From Lantana camara (lineage: Eukaryota; Streptophyta; Magnoliopsida; Lamiales; Verbenaceae): 64,000 nt of DNA. The DNA lies in contig CM074858.1 of assembly GCA_037501455.1 (NCBI GenBank), forward strand, positions 81,566,501-81,630,500. The letters run 5' to 3'. Both the position numbers and the translations under genes were made by a program. Numbering within the stretch: the first letter of the stretch is position 1; each line of letters opens with the position of its first letter. Positions 34,114 to 46,800 of the stretch are shown in pieces. The notes below the pieces were generated by a model that saw nothing but the letters and a program-made list of their open reading frames with translations, made no database searches and was not told the origin of the DNA.

Positions 34114-35218
34114 CACGCTAGATTAGGATATTTCCAAGAACAGAATTAACAAGATAAACACTTTAGGATCATTCTCTAAAAATGATCTTAAGGAATTAAC
34201 TTCTTGCGAATCCTGTCTCAAAGGAAAGATGTCCAAAGTTCCTTTTAAAGGAACTGTGGAACGTGCCACTAAGGTTTTGGATTTGATCCATACTGATGTT
34301 TGTGGACCGTTTAGTGTAAGCACAAGAAATAATCATCAGTATTTCATAACCTTTACTGATGACTTCAGTCGGTATGGTTATGTATACTTGATGAAGTATA
34401 AATCTGAAGCTTTTGAGAAATTCTTAGAATTTCAAAAGGAGGTTGAGAACCAAACTGGTCATAAGATCAAAGCACTTCGATCTGATCGAGGAGGCGAGTA
34501 TCTTAGTGAAGAATTCCTTAATCATCTCAAAGATAATGGGATTATCTCTCAGTGGACTCCTCCGGGAACTCCTCAGCTTAATGGAGTTTCTGAGAGAAGG
34601 AATCGAACCTTACTTGATATGGTTCGTTCCGTGATGAGTTTCACTGACTTACCACCTTCTTTCTGGGGTTATGCCCTAGAAAGTGCAGCAAAGATTTTGA
34701 ATCTAGTTCCCTCTAAGTCAGTCCCTAAAACGCCCTATGAAATGTGGCATGGTAAAATCCCTAGCTATTCTTACTTAAGAATTTGGGGTTGTCCTGCATA
34801 CGTGAAGAGGACAGTGGGAGATAAGTTAGAATCTCGTTCTAACTTATGCTACTTTGTAGGTTATCCTAAGGAATCCATAGGATACTACTTCTATGATCAA
34901 TCTGAGCAAAAGGTGTTTGTTTCCAGAAATGCCACTTTTCTTGAGGAACCGTTCCTTAAAGAAAAGAAAGGCAAGATCATAGAATTAGAGGAAGTACAAA
35001 GTGATCCCACACCACCCACTGAAGAAACGTCCCCTTCTAACCAACCGCAACCAATCACGAATTTTGATACACACGCAAATCCTCCTCTAAGGCGTTCTGA
35101 ACGCACTCCTAGACAGCCAGAGAGATGGTATGGATTCTTCCATGAGATCTCTCAAAAGGATAATGATCCTTTAACATATGAGGAGGCACTTTCAGATTCT
35201 GACCTGAACAGTGGATAG
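34114..35218 (+). pseudogene. pol: Copia copy A integrase
   Basis: The pre-integrase HARLG motif follows the stop at once; a 1-nt excess near 34131 then shifts the frame. From 34229 there are 329 open codons with the integrase triad at D23 (HTDVCGPF), D86 (RSDRGGEY) and E122 (SERRNRT), and the copia C-terminal region with RRSERTPRQPERW near 282-294. The frame ends at 35218 because one T is missing in GACCTGAAC; copy B reads GACTCTGAAC here. The catalytic residues survive, but the protein would be separated from RT. Confidence 0.88.
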
Positions 35219-36744
35219 AAGCCATGAAATCCGAAATGGACTCCATGAACTCCAACCAAGTTTGGACCTTGGTAGATTTGCCTGATGGGGTCAAACCCCA
35301 TAGGTTGCAAATGGATCTTTAAGAGAAAGCTTGGATTTGATGGAAGCATTGCAGCCTACAAGCAAGACTGGTTGGAAAAGGATTCACTCAAAGACCCGGT
35401 GTGGACTTTGATGAAACTTTTTCGCCAGTTGCAATGCAAAAGTGTATTCGGATCATGCTTGCCATTGCTGCATATTATGACTATGAGATATGGCAAATGG
35501 ATGTGAAAACTGCCTTTCTCAATGGTGACAGTCACAAAGACATTTATATGGAGCAACCCATAGGTTTCACATTCAGTGGGAGTGAGCAAAAAGTTTGCAA
35601 ACTCCAAAGATCAATCTATGAATTGAAACAGGTTTCTAGGAATTGGAACATTCGATTTGATGAATCAGTCAAAGAGTTTGGCTTCATTCAAATTTCGAAT
35701 GAGTCCTGTGTGTATAGAAAGGAATTGGAGACCTCAGTGCAATTCTTAGTACTTTATGTTGATGACATCCTTCTTATTGGGAATTCGAAGGATGACATGA
35801 AAGTAACAAAGTTATGGTTATCGAACCAATTCCAGATGAAAGACCTTGGTGATGCGTCCTATATCCTTGGAATTAAAATCTATAGAGATAGATCTAGAAG
35901 GTTAATAGGACTATCACAGTCGATGTACATTGACAAAGTATTGAAGAGATTCAATATGGAGTCAGCAAAGATTAAGAACCTTCATATGATTGCAGGAACA
36001 TGTCTTTCAAAGAAGATGTGTCCTAAGACTAACCTTGAGAAGGAAAGAATGACTCATACACCTTATGCATCAGCAATAGGTAGCATAATGTATGCAATGT
36101 TATGTACTCGACCGGATGTGGCTTATGCACTTAGTGTTACAAGTCGTTTCCAATCTGACCCTGGAGATGGTCACTGGGCTGCCGTGAAGAATATTCTTAA
36201 GTACTTGAAAAGTACTAAAGATTTATTCTTAGTTTACGGAGGTCAGAAAGATCTTACTGTCGAAGGATACTGCGATGCAAGCTTTGCATCTGACTTAGAT
36301 GATTTTAGGTCAATGTCAGGATACATTTTCTGCCTAAACGGCGGAGCAGTGAGTTGGAAGAGTTCCAAGCAAACAACCACTGCAGATTCGACCACTGAGG
36401 CCGAATACTTAGCTGCATATGATGCAGCTAAGGAAGGTGTTTGGATTAGAAACTTCATTCAAGAATTGAATGTTGTTCCTAGCATGAAAGACCCCATTTC
36501 TGTGTTTTGTGACAACACTGGGGCGGTTGCTCAAGCAAGAGAACCAAGATCTCACCAACGGACCAAGCACATTATGAGGAAGTATCACCTAATCCGTGAT
36601 ATTATCAAAAGAGGAGATGTGCAAATTGAGAGGGTCACATCAGCAGAGAACGTGGCAGATCCACTTACGAAACCCCTTAGTCGAGAAGCTTTCCAAGGTC
36701 ATCTTCAGAAGATGGGACTTAGAGTAGCTTTAGAATGGCTTTGA
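35219..36744 (+). pseudogene. pol: Copia copy A reverse transcriptase and RNase H
   Basis: The RT start (35219-35400) is disturbed by two small indels relative to copy B: an extra base in TCAAACCCCATAGG (about 35297-35308) and a missing G in CTACAAGCAAGAC (near 35361). The second restores the frame for 447 codons from 35401. The RT catalytic Asp is D34 (WQMDVKTAFLNG) and the YVDD box is 119-122. RNase H motifs appear in the last third (EGYCDASFASD, DSTTEAEY). The stop at 36742-36744 follows KMGLRVALEWL, so the C-terminus is complete. Confidence 0.9.
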
Positions 36745-36745
36745 T

Positions 36746-36760
36746 GGGCAAGTGGGAGAT
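36746..36760 (+). other. Copia polypurine tract
   Basis: GGGCAAGTGGGAGAT directly precedes the 3' LTR start TGTTAGG. Copy B has the same tract at 41821-41835. Confidence 0.85.
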
Positions 36761-37973
36761 TGTTAGGAATAGTGCCCTAGAAAGTCGGTTGTATATCCGC
36801 TTTGTGCTTTTTCTTATTGTAATCACAGACAATCTTTGAATGAAATAACGAATTGAGGCAACACTTCTTTATATGCTCTTGTTTGGTATGCGGTTACTTT
36901 ATCTGTGCATGTAGAAGAACTCCCCTAATCCTGATGACTTTAGGACTCTACCATTTTGGTGAAATGGTTCATGAAACGAGCCCTATATCACATAAGTCAT
37001 GGTTAGTAAAATACTCCAAGCCGATGATTCCTACAGACAGTGGGAGTGTCAACCTGACTCCTCTAAGGCTTGCTTGTGGGATCACGCCCTTAAGAAGGAC
37101 CACATTGTTTCATGGAGGTGCAAAGTGTATAGTTGATACGTGCGTGATACATGAGGGTGCTTACTTCAATAAGTAAGTTCACTAAGGTGCCCCGTGTGAG
37201 AACATTCCTAAATGGGAAAGGAAGTTTCTATTTCAGGAAATGGAAACTTCCAGATTAGGAAATATCTCAAGAGTCATTGATGTGATTAATTGATCCTTAG
37301 ACTTGAGGTTCCTTGTCACTTTATGAGTTAACTCTGTAGTCTTAGGTATAAGCTTTAAAGGGTGTCGCCTTAGACAACTGATTCAAGGCTTATGCTGGGG
37401 CTGCACAAGTGATTCGTGAAAGTGAAAGAGAATCAAGAAAGGACCTACGCTTGCATTTGCAAGGTGATCTCTTATTGTGTAAGTCATTCATATGCCATAT
37501 GGAGTCCTTGGCCAAGGCAGTAGATCAAGACATCAAGAAAAGGGTTTCTTGGATTGAGATCGAATGGATATGAAATGCACTTAGCTTTAAGACCGGATTA
37601 TTAGGGTTCTGATTATTCCCTTACCCTAGATCTCGGTTGAGAGATAGTAAGTAGGAGGATTGTATCTCACATGAATCAATGACTTAAAGGTTCTGTCGAA
37701 TCCGAACATTCCAATTCAACTAGGGGTTAAACACCTGTTGCTAGACTATGGTCGTTTAATCTGTGGACTGATTAATTAATTAGTGAATTAATTAATTAGG
37801 GTCACTGCTAATTGAATTGAGAACCTAAAGGGTCACACACAACAACTTGGTTACATGAGTTGAGGCTTGAAAATGATTAAACGAGTTAATCGGGTCAAGA
37901 GGGTTCCACACGTGTGAAACCACACATGTGGGTCACGTGAGTGACACGTGTCCTTGTGACACATGTCCCACAC

Positions 37974-38010
<37 letters not shown>

Positions 38011-38710
38011 ATACATATGTTAAATAATTAAATGTGTTAATTATTTAATAGACTTTGGTTTAATTTTGAATTAAAAAAAAATCTTATTTTGGAGAAAAAT
38101 AATCTAGTTAATTAATTATGAATTAATTAATTAGATAAAATAAGTTATTTATTTTAAATAAATAAAGTATAAAATTATCCAAAAATAGTTTGGATATTTT
38201 TAGCTCTCTTAAAAGTTGACTTGAATTAGAATTCAAAGTCAAAGTTGGAAAATACTTGATGATCAAGTAATAGGAGAGAGAGAGAGACCAAATCCTTAGT
38301 CCATAAGGACTAGGAATTTCGGCCACTTCCCTCACCTATATATAGGGGAGCTCGAGCTCCCCTTAGAGCTAATTGGCAATTCCTTTGGTTCATGTGTTGA
38401 ACACCTTCCTTTCTCCAAGATAAAACGAAACCCTAGGTTAAGCCTAAACACTAACTAGAGAACTAGCATCCTTACTAGTTAGATTGTGATCAAGTTGGTG
38501 GGCTATCTCTAGAGAGCTTCAAGTTAGAAGTTTGAAGATTCGAGCTTTACCAAGGAGAGGGGATCAAGCCGCGAGAAGAGCGTTCATGGGTAGCTTGAAA
38601 CGCTTCAAGAAAGAATAAAAGAAAAGTAAGTTTCTTAACTCTACGAATTTGGATACACGATTGCGAGTCCAAGATCCTTTTGTTGGAAAATTTTTTCGTG
38701 TTTTCCAACA
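36761..38710 (+). repeat. Copia copy A 3' LTR
   Basis: 1,950 bp. It carries a TA run (about 37978-38007) and a shortened end (GGAAAATTTTTTCGTG) that are absent from the 5' LTR but shared with the LTR at 41836-43806. Confidence 0.95.
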
Positions 38711-39025
38711 CCAGAAGACTCACATCCGCCTCGCTCAAGCCAAAAGAAACCTGCAACTAAAAGATAAAATGAGGTGTCAGTCAACTGACTGAGTGAGGGG
38801 GCTAACGCACACCCATTGTATGTATATATAGAATCACAACACAGATTAAAGTAGGAATCATGAACCGAGGATAGGTGTTGCATACCAAAACATTTCGAAA
38901 GTACCCCAAAAGATAGATATATAAGTTTAGAAAACATTTCAGAAACTCTATCCCGATTCATAATTCCTAAACAGAACACATGCTCGGCGAGTACGAGCTT
39001 CCCACCTTTACTCCTCAGAACATAA
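38711..39025 (-). repeat. Duplicated LARD-2 LTR segment between the copia copies
   Basis: 315 bp matching 43807-44121 and 22121 onward almost base for base. It starts with the CCAGA TSD. Its presence between two copia sequences is what identifies the tandem duplication. Confidence 0.92.
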
Positions 39026-39515
39026 GGTTCTGATGGTGAATGCTCCATCTTCCTCTTCTGGGCCTTCTAAAGGTAAGGGCAAGAAAGACCAAAAGAAGAA
39101 GAAGAAACCCCTTAGGCCCACTGGTGGCGTTCCGAAAGGGAAGGCCCAAAAGAAGAAGCGTGATCAGAAAGAGGATGTTTGCTTCCATTGTAGCAAAGCG
39201 GGACATTGAAGGAGAAACTGCCCAGAGTACAAGGCTACTCTAAAGAAAGGTATGTTTCTCGTTGAAATAAATCTTTCTATTAATTCTAGTTCTTGGGTAC
39301 TTGATACCGGTTGTGGAACTCATATCTGTAATGATGTACAGATGCCACTATGGTTTTGGATTTGATCCATTCTGATGTTTGTGGACTACTTAGTGTAAGC
39401 ACAAGAAACAATCATCAGTATTTCATAACCTTTACTGATGACTTTAGTCGGTATGGTTATGTATACTTAATGAAGTACAAATCTGAAGCTTTTGAGAAAT
39501 TCCTAGAATTTCAAA
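39026..39515 (+). pseudogene. Copia copy B gag, protease and integrase fragments
   Basis: Begins mid-gag (VLMVNAPSSSS equivalent). The zinc knuckle reads CFHCSKAGH-stop-RRNC: the third Gly is Ser and Trp is TGA. The protease DTGCGTHIC follows at about 39302-39328. At 39343 the text jumps to the integrase core (VLDLIHSDVCG), losing about 512 bp with TGC at the deletion edges. The integrase start then runs to FEKFLEFQKGG, where one extra A near 39511-39516 shifts the frame. Confidence 0.82.
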
Positions 39516-41819
39516 AAGGAGGTTGAGAACCAAACTGGTCACAAGATCAAAGCACTTCGATCTGATCAAGAAGGCGAGTATCTTAGTGAAGAATTCCTTG
39601 ATCTTCTCAAAGATAATGCGATCATCTCTCAGTGGATTCCTCCAGGAACTCCTCAACTCAATGGAGTTTCTAAGAGAAGGAATCGAACCCTACTCGATAT
39701 GGTTCGTTCCATGATGAGTTTCACTGACTTACCACCTTCTTTCTGGGGTTATGCCTTAGAAAGTGCAGCAAAGATTTTGAATCTAGTTCCCTCTAAGTCA
39801 GTCCCTAAAATGCCCTATGAAATGTGGCATGGTAAAATACCTAGTTATTCTTACTTAAGAATTTGGGGTTGTCCTGCTTACGTGACAATGGGAGATAAGT
39901 TAGAATCTCGTTCTAACTTATGCTACTTTGTAGGTTATCCTAAGGAATCCATAGGATACTACTTTTATGATCAATCTGAGCAAAATGTGTTTGTTTCCAG
40001 AAATGCCACTTTTCTGGAGGAACCGTTCCTTAAAGAAAAGAAAGGCAAGATCATAGAATTAGAGGAAGTACAAAGTGATCCCACACCACCCACCGAAGAA
40101 ACGTCCCCTTCTAACCAACCGCAACCAATCACGAATTTTGATACACACGCAAATCCTCCTCTAAGGCGTTCTGAACGCACTCCTAGACAGCCAGAGAGAT
40201 GGTATGGATTCTTCCATGAGATCTCTCAAAAGGATAATGATCCTTTAACATATGAGGAGGCACTTTCAGATTCTGACTCTGAACAGTGGATAGAAGCCAT
40301 GAAATCCGAAATGGATTCCATGAACTCCAACCAAGTTTGCACCTTGGTAGATTTTCCTGATGGGGTCAAATCCATAGGTTGCAAATGGATCTTTAAGAGA
40401 AAGCTTGTAGTTGATGGAAGCATTGCAGCCTACAAGGCAAGACTGGTTGCAAAAGGATTCACTCAAAGACCCGGTGTGGACTTTAATGAAACCTTTTCGC
40501 CAGTTGCAATGCAAAAGTCTATTCGGATCAGGCTTGCCATTGCTGCATATTATGAATATGAGATATGGCAAATGGATGTGAAAACTACCTTTCTCAATGG
40601 AGACATTGATAAAGACATTTATATGGAACAACCCATAGGTTTCATATTCAGTGGGAGTGAACAAAAGGTTTGCAAACTCCAAAGATCAATCTATGGATTG
40701 AAACAGGTTTCTAGGAATTGGAACACTCGATTTGATGAATCAGTCAAAGCGTTTGGCTTCACTCAAATGTCGAATGAATCATGTGTGTATAGAAAGGAAT
40801 TGGAGACCTCAGTGCAATTCTTAGTACCTTATGTTGATGATATCCTTCTTATTGGGAATTCGAAGGATGACATAAAAGTAACTAAGTTATGGTTATCGAA
40901 TCAATTCGAGATGAAAGATCTTGGTGATGCGTCCTATATCCTTGGAATTAAAATCTATCGAGATAGATCTAGAAGGTTAATAGGACTATCACAGTCGATG
41001 TACATTGACAAAGTATTAAAGAGATTCAATATGGAGTCAGCAAAGGTTAAGAACCTTCCTATGAGTGTAGGAACATCTCTCTCTAAGAAGATGTGTCCTA
41101 AGACTAACCTTGAGAAGGAAAGAATGACTCATACACCATATGCATCAGCAATAGGTAGCATAATGTATGCAATGTTATGTACTCGACCGGATGTGGCTTA
41201 TGCACTTAGTGTAACAAGTCGTTTCCAATCTGACCCTGGAGTTAGTCACTGGGCTGCCGTGAAGAATATTCTTAAGTACTTGAAAAGTACTAAAGATTTA
41301 TTCTTAGATTACGGAGGTCAGAAAGATCTTACTGTCGAAGGATACTGCGATGCAAGCTTTGCATCTGACTTAGATGATTTTAAGTCAATGTCAGGATACA
41401 TTTTCTGCCTAAACGGTGGAGCAGTGAGTTGGAAGAGTTCCAAGCAAACGACCACTGCAGATTCGACCACTGAGGCCGAATACTTCGCTGCAAATGATGC
41501 AGCTAAGGAAGGTGTTTGGATTATAAACTTCATTCAAGAGTTGAATGTTGTTCCTAGTAAGAAAGACCCCATTAATGTGTTTTGTGACAACACTGGGACG
41601 GTTGCTCAAGCAAGAGAACCAAGATCTCACCAACGGACCAAGCACATTATGAGGAAGTATCACATAATCCGTGATATTATCAAAAGAGGAGATGTGCAAA
41701 TTAAGAGGGTCGCATCAGCAGAGAACGTGGCAGATCCACTTACTAAACCCCTTAGTCGAGAAACTTTCCAAGGTCATCTTCAGAAGATGGGACTTAGAAT
41801 AGCTTTAGAATGGCTTTGA
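39516..41819 (+). CDS. pol: Copia copy B: open frame for integrase C-terminal half, RT and RNase H
   Basis: The frame is open from about 39516; the first ATG is 39699, giving 706 codons. Before it come the second integrase Asp (RSDQEGEY) and the GVSKRRNRT region, where the usual catalytic Glu is Lys. After the ATG: the integrase C-terminal domain to about 190, RT with D293 (WQMDVKTTFLN) and YVDD at 378-381, then RNase H to the end (EGYCDASFASD, DSTTEAEY). The stop follows KMGLRIALEWL. It has no promoter of its own and lacks gag, so expression is doubtful, yet it is the longest intact copia frame here and retains bases that copy A has lost. Confidence 0.85.
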   Translation, partial: KEVENQTGHKIKALRSDQEGEYLSEEFLDLLKDNAIISQWIPPGTPQLNGVSKRRNRTLLDMVRSMMSFTDLPPSFWGYALESAAKILNLVPSKSVPKMPYEMWHGKIPSYSYLRIWGCPAYVTMGDKLESRSNLCYFVGYPKESIGYYFYDQSEQNVFVSRNATFLEEPFLKEKKGKIIELEEVQSDPTPPTEETSPSNQPQPITNFDTHANPPLRRSERTPRQPERWYGFFHEISQKDNDPLTYEEALSDSDSEQWIEAMKSEMDSMNSNQVCTLVDFPDGVKSIGCKWIFKRKLVVDGSIAAYKARLVAKGFTQRPGVDFNETFSPVAMQKSIRIRLAIAAYYEYEIWQMDVKTTFLNGDIDKDIYMEQPIGFIFSGSEQKVCKLQRSIYGLKQVSRNWNTRFDESVKAFGFTQMSNESCVYRKELETSVQFLVPYVDDILLIGNSKDDIKVTKLWLSNQFEMKDLGDASYILGIKIYRDRSRRLIGLSQSMYIDKVLKRFNMESAKVKNLPMSVGTSLSKKMCPKTNLEKERMTHTPYASAIGSIMYAMLCTRPDVAYALSVTSRFQSDPGVSHWAAVKNILKYLKSTKDLFLDYGGQKDLTVEGYCDASFASDLDDFKSMSGYIFCLNGGAVSWKSSKQTTTADSTTEAEYFAANDAAKEGVWIINFIQELNVVPSKKDPINVFCDNTGTVAQAREPRSHQRTKHIMRKYHIIRDIIKRGDVQIKRVASAENVADPLTKPLSRETFQGHLQKMGLRIALEWL

Positions 41820-41835
41820 CGGGCAAGTGGGAGAT

Positions 41836-43048
41836 TTTTAGGAATAGTGCCCTAAAAGCCGATTGTATATTCGCTTTGTACTTTTTCCTTATTGTAATCA
41901 GAGAAAATCTTTGAATAAAATAACGAATTGAGGCAACACTTCTTTATATGCTCTTGTTTGGTATGCGTTTACTTTAGTTGTGCATGTATGAGAACTCCCT
42001 TAATCCTGATGACTTTAGGACTCTACCATTTAGGTGAAATGGTTCATGAAACGAGCCCTATATCACATAAGTCATGATTAGTAAAATACTCCAAGCCGAT
42101 GATTCCTACAGAAAGTGGGAGTGTCAACCTGACTCCTCTAAGGCTTGCTTGTGGGATCACGCCCTTAAGAAGGACCACCTTGTTTCATGGAGGTGCAAAG
42201 TGTATAGTTGACACGTGCGTGATACATGAGGGTGCTTACTTCAATAAGTAAGTTCACTAAGGTGCCCCGTGTGAGAACATTCCTAAATGGGAAAGGAAGT
42301 TTCTATTTCAGGAAATGGAAACTTCCAGATTAGGAAATATCTCACGAGTCATTGATGTGATTAATTGATCCTTAGACTTGAGGTTCCTTGTCACTTTATG
42401 AGTTAACTCTGTAGTCTTAGGTATAAGCTTTAAAGGGTGTCGCCTTAGACAACTGATTCAAGGCTTATGCTGGGGCTGCACAAGTGATTCATGTAAGTGA
42501 ATCAGAATCAAGAAAGGACCTACACTTGCATTTGCAAGGTGATCTCTTATTGTGTAAGTCATTCATATGCCATATGGAGTCCTTGGCCAAGGCAGTAGAT
42601 CAAGACATCAAGAAAAGGGTTTCTTGGATTGAGATCGAATGGATATGAAATGCACTTAGCTTTAAGACCGGATTATTAGGGTTCTGATTATTCCCTTACC
42701 CTAGATCTCGGTTGAGAGATAGTAAGTAGGAGGATTGTATCTCACATGAATCAATGACTTAAAGGTTCTGTCGAATCCGAACATTCCAATTCAACTAGGG
42801 GTTAAACACCTGTTGCTAGACTATGGTCGTTTAATCTGTGGACTGATTAATTAATTAGTGAATTAATTAATTAGGGTCACTGCTAATTGAATTGAGAACC
42901 TAGAGGGTCACACAAAACAACTTGGTTACATGAGTTGAGGCTTGAAAATGATTAAACGAGTTAATCGGGTCAAGAGGGTTCCACACGTGTGAAACCACAC
43001 ATGTGGGTAACGTGAGTGACACGTGTCCTTGTGACACATGTCCCACAC

Positions 43049-43103
<55 letters not shown>

Positions 43104-43806
43104 ATACATATGTTAAATAATTAAATGTGTTAATTATTTAATAGACTTTGGTTTAATTTTGAATTAAAAAAAAAATCTTATTTTGGAGAAAAATAATCTA
43201 GTTAATTAATTATGAATTAATTAATTAGATAAAATAAGTTATTTATTTTAAATAAATAAAGTATAAAATTATCCAAAAATAGTTTGGATATTTTTAGCTC
43301 TCTTAAAAGTTGACTTGAATCAGAATTCAAAGTCAAAATTGGAAAATACTTGATGATCAAGTAATAGGAGAGAGAGAGAGAGACCAAATCCTTAGTCCAT
43401 AAGGACTAGGAATTTCGGCCACTTCCCTCACCTATATATAGGGGAGCTCGAGCTCCCCTTAGAGCTAATTGGCAATTCCTTTGGTTCATGTGTTGAACAC
43501 CTTCCTTTCTCCAAGATAAAACGAAACCCTAGGTTAAGCCTAAACACTAACTAGAGAACTAGCATCCTTACTAGTTAGATTGTGATCAAGTTGGTGGACT
43601 ATCTCTAGAGAGCTTCAAGTTAGAAGTTTGAAGATTCGAGCTTTACCAAGGAGAGGGGATCAAGCCGCGAGAAGAGCGTTCATGGGTAGCTTGAAACGCT
43701 TCAAGAAAGAATAAAAGAAAAGTAAGTTTCTTAACTCTATGAATTTGGATACACGATTGCGAGTCCAAGATCCTTTTGTTGGAAAATTTTTTCGTGTTTT
43801 CCAACA
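41836..43806 (+). repeat. Copia copy B 3' LTR
   Basis: 1,971 bp. It starts TTTTAGGAATAG, so the terminal TG has become TT. It has a long TA run (about 43053-43100). The first 150 bp differ clearly from both other LTRs, while the rest is very close to 36761-38710. Confidence 0.93.
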
Positions 43807-46800
43807 CCAGAAGACTCACATCCGCCTAGCTCAAGCCAAAAGAAACCTGCAACTAAAAGATAAAATGAGGTGTCAGTCAACTGACTGAGTGAGGGGGCTA
43901 ACGCACACCCACTGTATGTATATATAGAATCACAACACAGATTAAAGTAGGAATCATGAACCGAGGATAGGTGTTGCATACCAAAACATTTCGAAAGTAC
44001 CCCAAAAGATAGATATATAAGTTTAGAAAACATTTCAGAAACTCTATCCCGATTCATAATTCCTAAACAGAACACATGCTATGTGAGTACGAGCTTCCCA
44101 CCTTTACTCCTCAGAACATAAATCAAAATCAATCCACCCTCTACACCAATGATGGAAGAGATGTACGGTCCCCAAACCATCCAGAATAAACCGTCTAAAA
44201 TAGACTCGATCTCAAGGGGGTAGCGAATCCACAAGAGTCATCCCCAGCCTTAGCCGAAAGCTCAAGATATCACGCCTCCCTCATCACCCTAAGATCGCGC
44301 AATGATATCTCAAATGGAAACTACGCACATGGTTGAAACTCCGACGGCCCTAACCGTCCCGGAGACCCTATTACCCCAATCTTTCATGGCAAATCTCGCT
44401 ACAGAATCATAACACAACTGAATTTTCCCAAAATAGCATACATGTGCCTCAAAAATTGGTTTTTATACATATTCCTACGCGATGGAATTTAAGCCCGTAG
44501 ACACCCATCCACGCAGAACCCACGCGATGGAATTTAAGCCCGTAAGCACCCAACCACGCAGAACCCACACGATGGAATTTAAGCCCGTAATCACCCATCC
44601 ACGCAGAACGCACGCAAGGTCATAAACATATCATATCCAACACATACGTATTTATAGTAAGGTATACTCGCATACAAGGGTAGAAATCAGCATGTAAAGG
44701 CCACAGGTCGTATAACTATACAAAATCCTAAACCTCACCTCGTGAAAGTAGAGTCTGAGAGTGTGAAGGGCCAAACACTCTAAACCTCGAGCCCACCGGC
44801 ACCACCAAACTCTGTGACAAGACGTACAGAAGCCCAAACTTAGACTCTATATGAACCAAACAAGACGCACGGCGTTGCTCAACATGATCGTGGTTATGCA
44901 TAAGTGTTCATGTTGTGCTTGGATAAGGTGTCGTGGTCATTCAAGGCATATCAATGCTCAACAAGGTCATATTTACAAGCAACCGGCACATAATTCCATA
45001 TCCAAAGATGCAAGATCAATTTAGGAAGTCAATGTATTCACAAAATGCATATTAAATCATCCAATGTCACAGGGTTCAATTATAGTATTACAATTAAGTG
45101 TCAAGTTCATGTCGAGTTATAAAGTGCATAAGTAAGATCAACTTGATCATATAAACATACAAAGTTGTTGTACGTAGATGGCATGCTTGATACAAATAAA
45201 GAGTGCATTTAATTCACTTAAGATCATACTTTACAACTTCAAAACATGTTTGCTACACAAGCTCAAGTCACATTTATAGTTTCATAAATATTACACTTAC
45301 ATCCCCTAAGTCATTTATAAAAGTTTAGAATTATCACACATACATCCCCTTAGTTGATTACTAAGCATAATTGTTCATTTAAGGCGTTTATACAATTATT
45401 CAACTAGGAATTAATTACTTACAAACATGACAATTATCAATTTATCTTAATTCATAATATACCATTTTCGAGTAGTAAGAGTAAATCAAGATATTACAAT
45501 TCTAACTCCTATCATGCATCAAGTCTCAAGTTGTTCAAGCATCTTTCATGTATCTCAATTTTATATTTGAAACACAATTTACAACAAACATAACATTGAG
45601 AACGTCTCAAATTCATATAGAGAAATCACAACATGTTCGTTCTTCTAAAATATCATTCAAGTTCATTTAGTCACATAAGAGATTAGTTTCTAGATATTAC
45701 ACTAACACCCCTTCATATCTAAACACATAGTATAAATTCATCACATCGGGATTCAAATTGTAAATCGAAACATTCATGCATATCACAATCCATTCAATAC
45801 ATGTTTTCGTATACGATTGGAATACATCTCGATCAACAAACCAACAATAACCAATTTATTTGCACTTAAAACAATTAATTCAAATAATCACAATTACGCA
45901 AAATAATTTGTAATAAATAGATCGAGTGTCCGATTAACGAACAGAGAGTGGCGTTGAACTCACCACAATGAGAAGAACATTCTGACCAGACGCCGCCGGA
46001 AGGCCACCACTGTAGCTGCCGGAATTTGGTCGGACCGCCGCCGAAGGTCGCCGAAAAAATCCCGAAAGATCAGTCCTGAATGAAGTCTTCGTGCCCGTTC
46101 CGAATCCTCGATCAATTTCTGGAAATTCCAAGCCAATCGTCCTAGATCTTAGATCCAAGAATACGAAAACCCTAAAATCTTCAAACTCAAATTACTTCCA
46201 AACCGGTGAACCAAAATGCGATCCATAAAAGGCATTGTCTTACCCGTGACGAGCTCTTCGAAAGCCCTAAGGTAGCTCGCCGGAAAAATCCTCGGAGCTA
46301 GCGCCGCCGCTGCACAGCCGCGATCCGCCGCCAAACCGCTAAATCTGGAATCGAGTGATCAATGGCCACTAGTTCTCGTCGTTCCGAACAACTTTTGTGA
46401 AAAGCCCCGAGACAAAAAGATGGCCGGAAAAGGCCCCCGTTGGCCGCCGAATATTCTGCCACCGCAAACGTCGCTGGAACCACCACCTACGACTAAAATC
46501 TGGTTAAATTGATACTGGAAATGAACTCAGGGGGTCGAAAAACCTCGGAAACCATCAATCCCCGTCGAAAACCACCGCCGAAAGCGGCGGAATTGCGCCG
46601 CTACAGTGACGGGCGCCACCGCCGCGAGCTTCAGGCGGCGCGTGCGGTGCCGTCGCGGCCTGGATGGCCACGCCGCCGATGTCAAACGATGCGTCGGGAA
46701 GTCTAATTTCTGGGCATGGGGCGCGTGCATCGAGGAGATGGCTGGAAACCGCCGCGAAAGGCCGGCGAAGTGGCGGTGGTCTGACACCTCCGCCGCTGCT

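Larger units (their letters stand above)
28656..38710 (+). mobile_element. Angela-type Ty1/copia element, copy A
   Basis: LTRs 28656-30582 and 36761-38710, both TGTTAGGAATAG to TTTTCCAACA; TSD CCAGA at 28651-28655 and 38711-38715. Domain order is gag, protease, integrase, RT, RNase H, which is copia order. LTRs of about 1.9 kb, a tRNA-Met PBS and the protein text (for example DMVRSVMSFTDLPPSFWGYA) match the Angela/BARE group as I recall it. Coding is broken in several places. The two LTRs differ noticeably, including a long TA run found only in the 3' LTR. Confidence 0.95.
33435..44121 (+). other. Tandem duplication of copia 3' part plus flanking LARD-2 LTR
   Basis: Unit 1 is 33435-39025 (copia gag to 3' LTR, then 315 bp of LARD-2 LTR); unit 2 is 39026-44121. 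At the join, LARD-2 text ending CAGAACATAA meets gag text GGTTNTGATGGTGAATGC, with TAA shared by both sources (33432-33434 and 44119-44121). Both units have the identical copia/LARD-2 boundary CCAACA|CCAGAAGACTCAC. Unit 2 is shorter mainly because of a deletion of about 512 bp at 39343. Confidence 0.88.

Noticed and set aside
39026..43806. Second copia as an independent insertion
   Set aside because: It has no 5' LTR, PBS or own TSD, begins mid-gag, and has the identical 3' boundary with LARD-2; tandem duplication explains it better.
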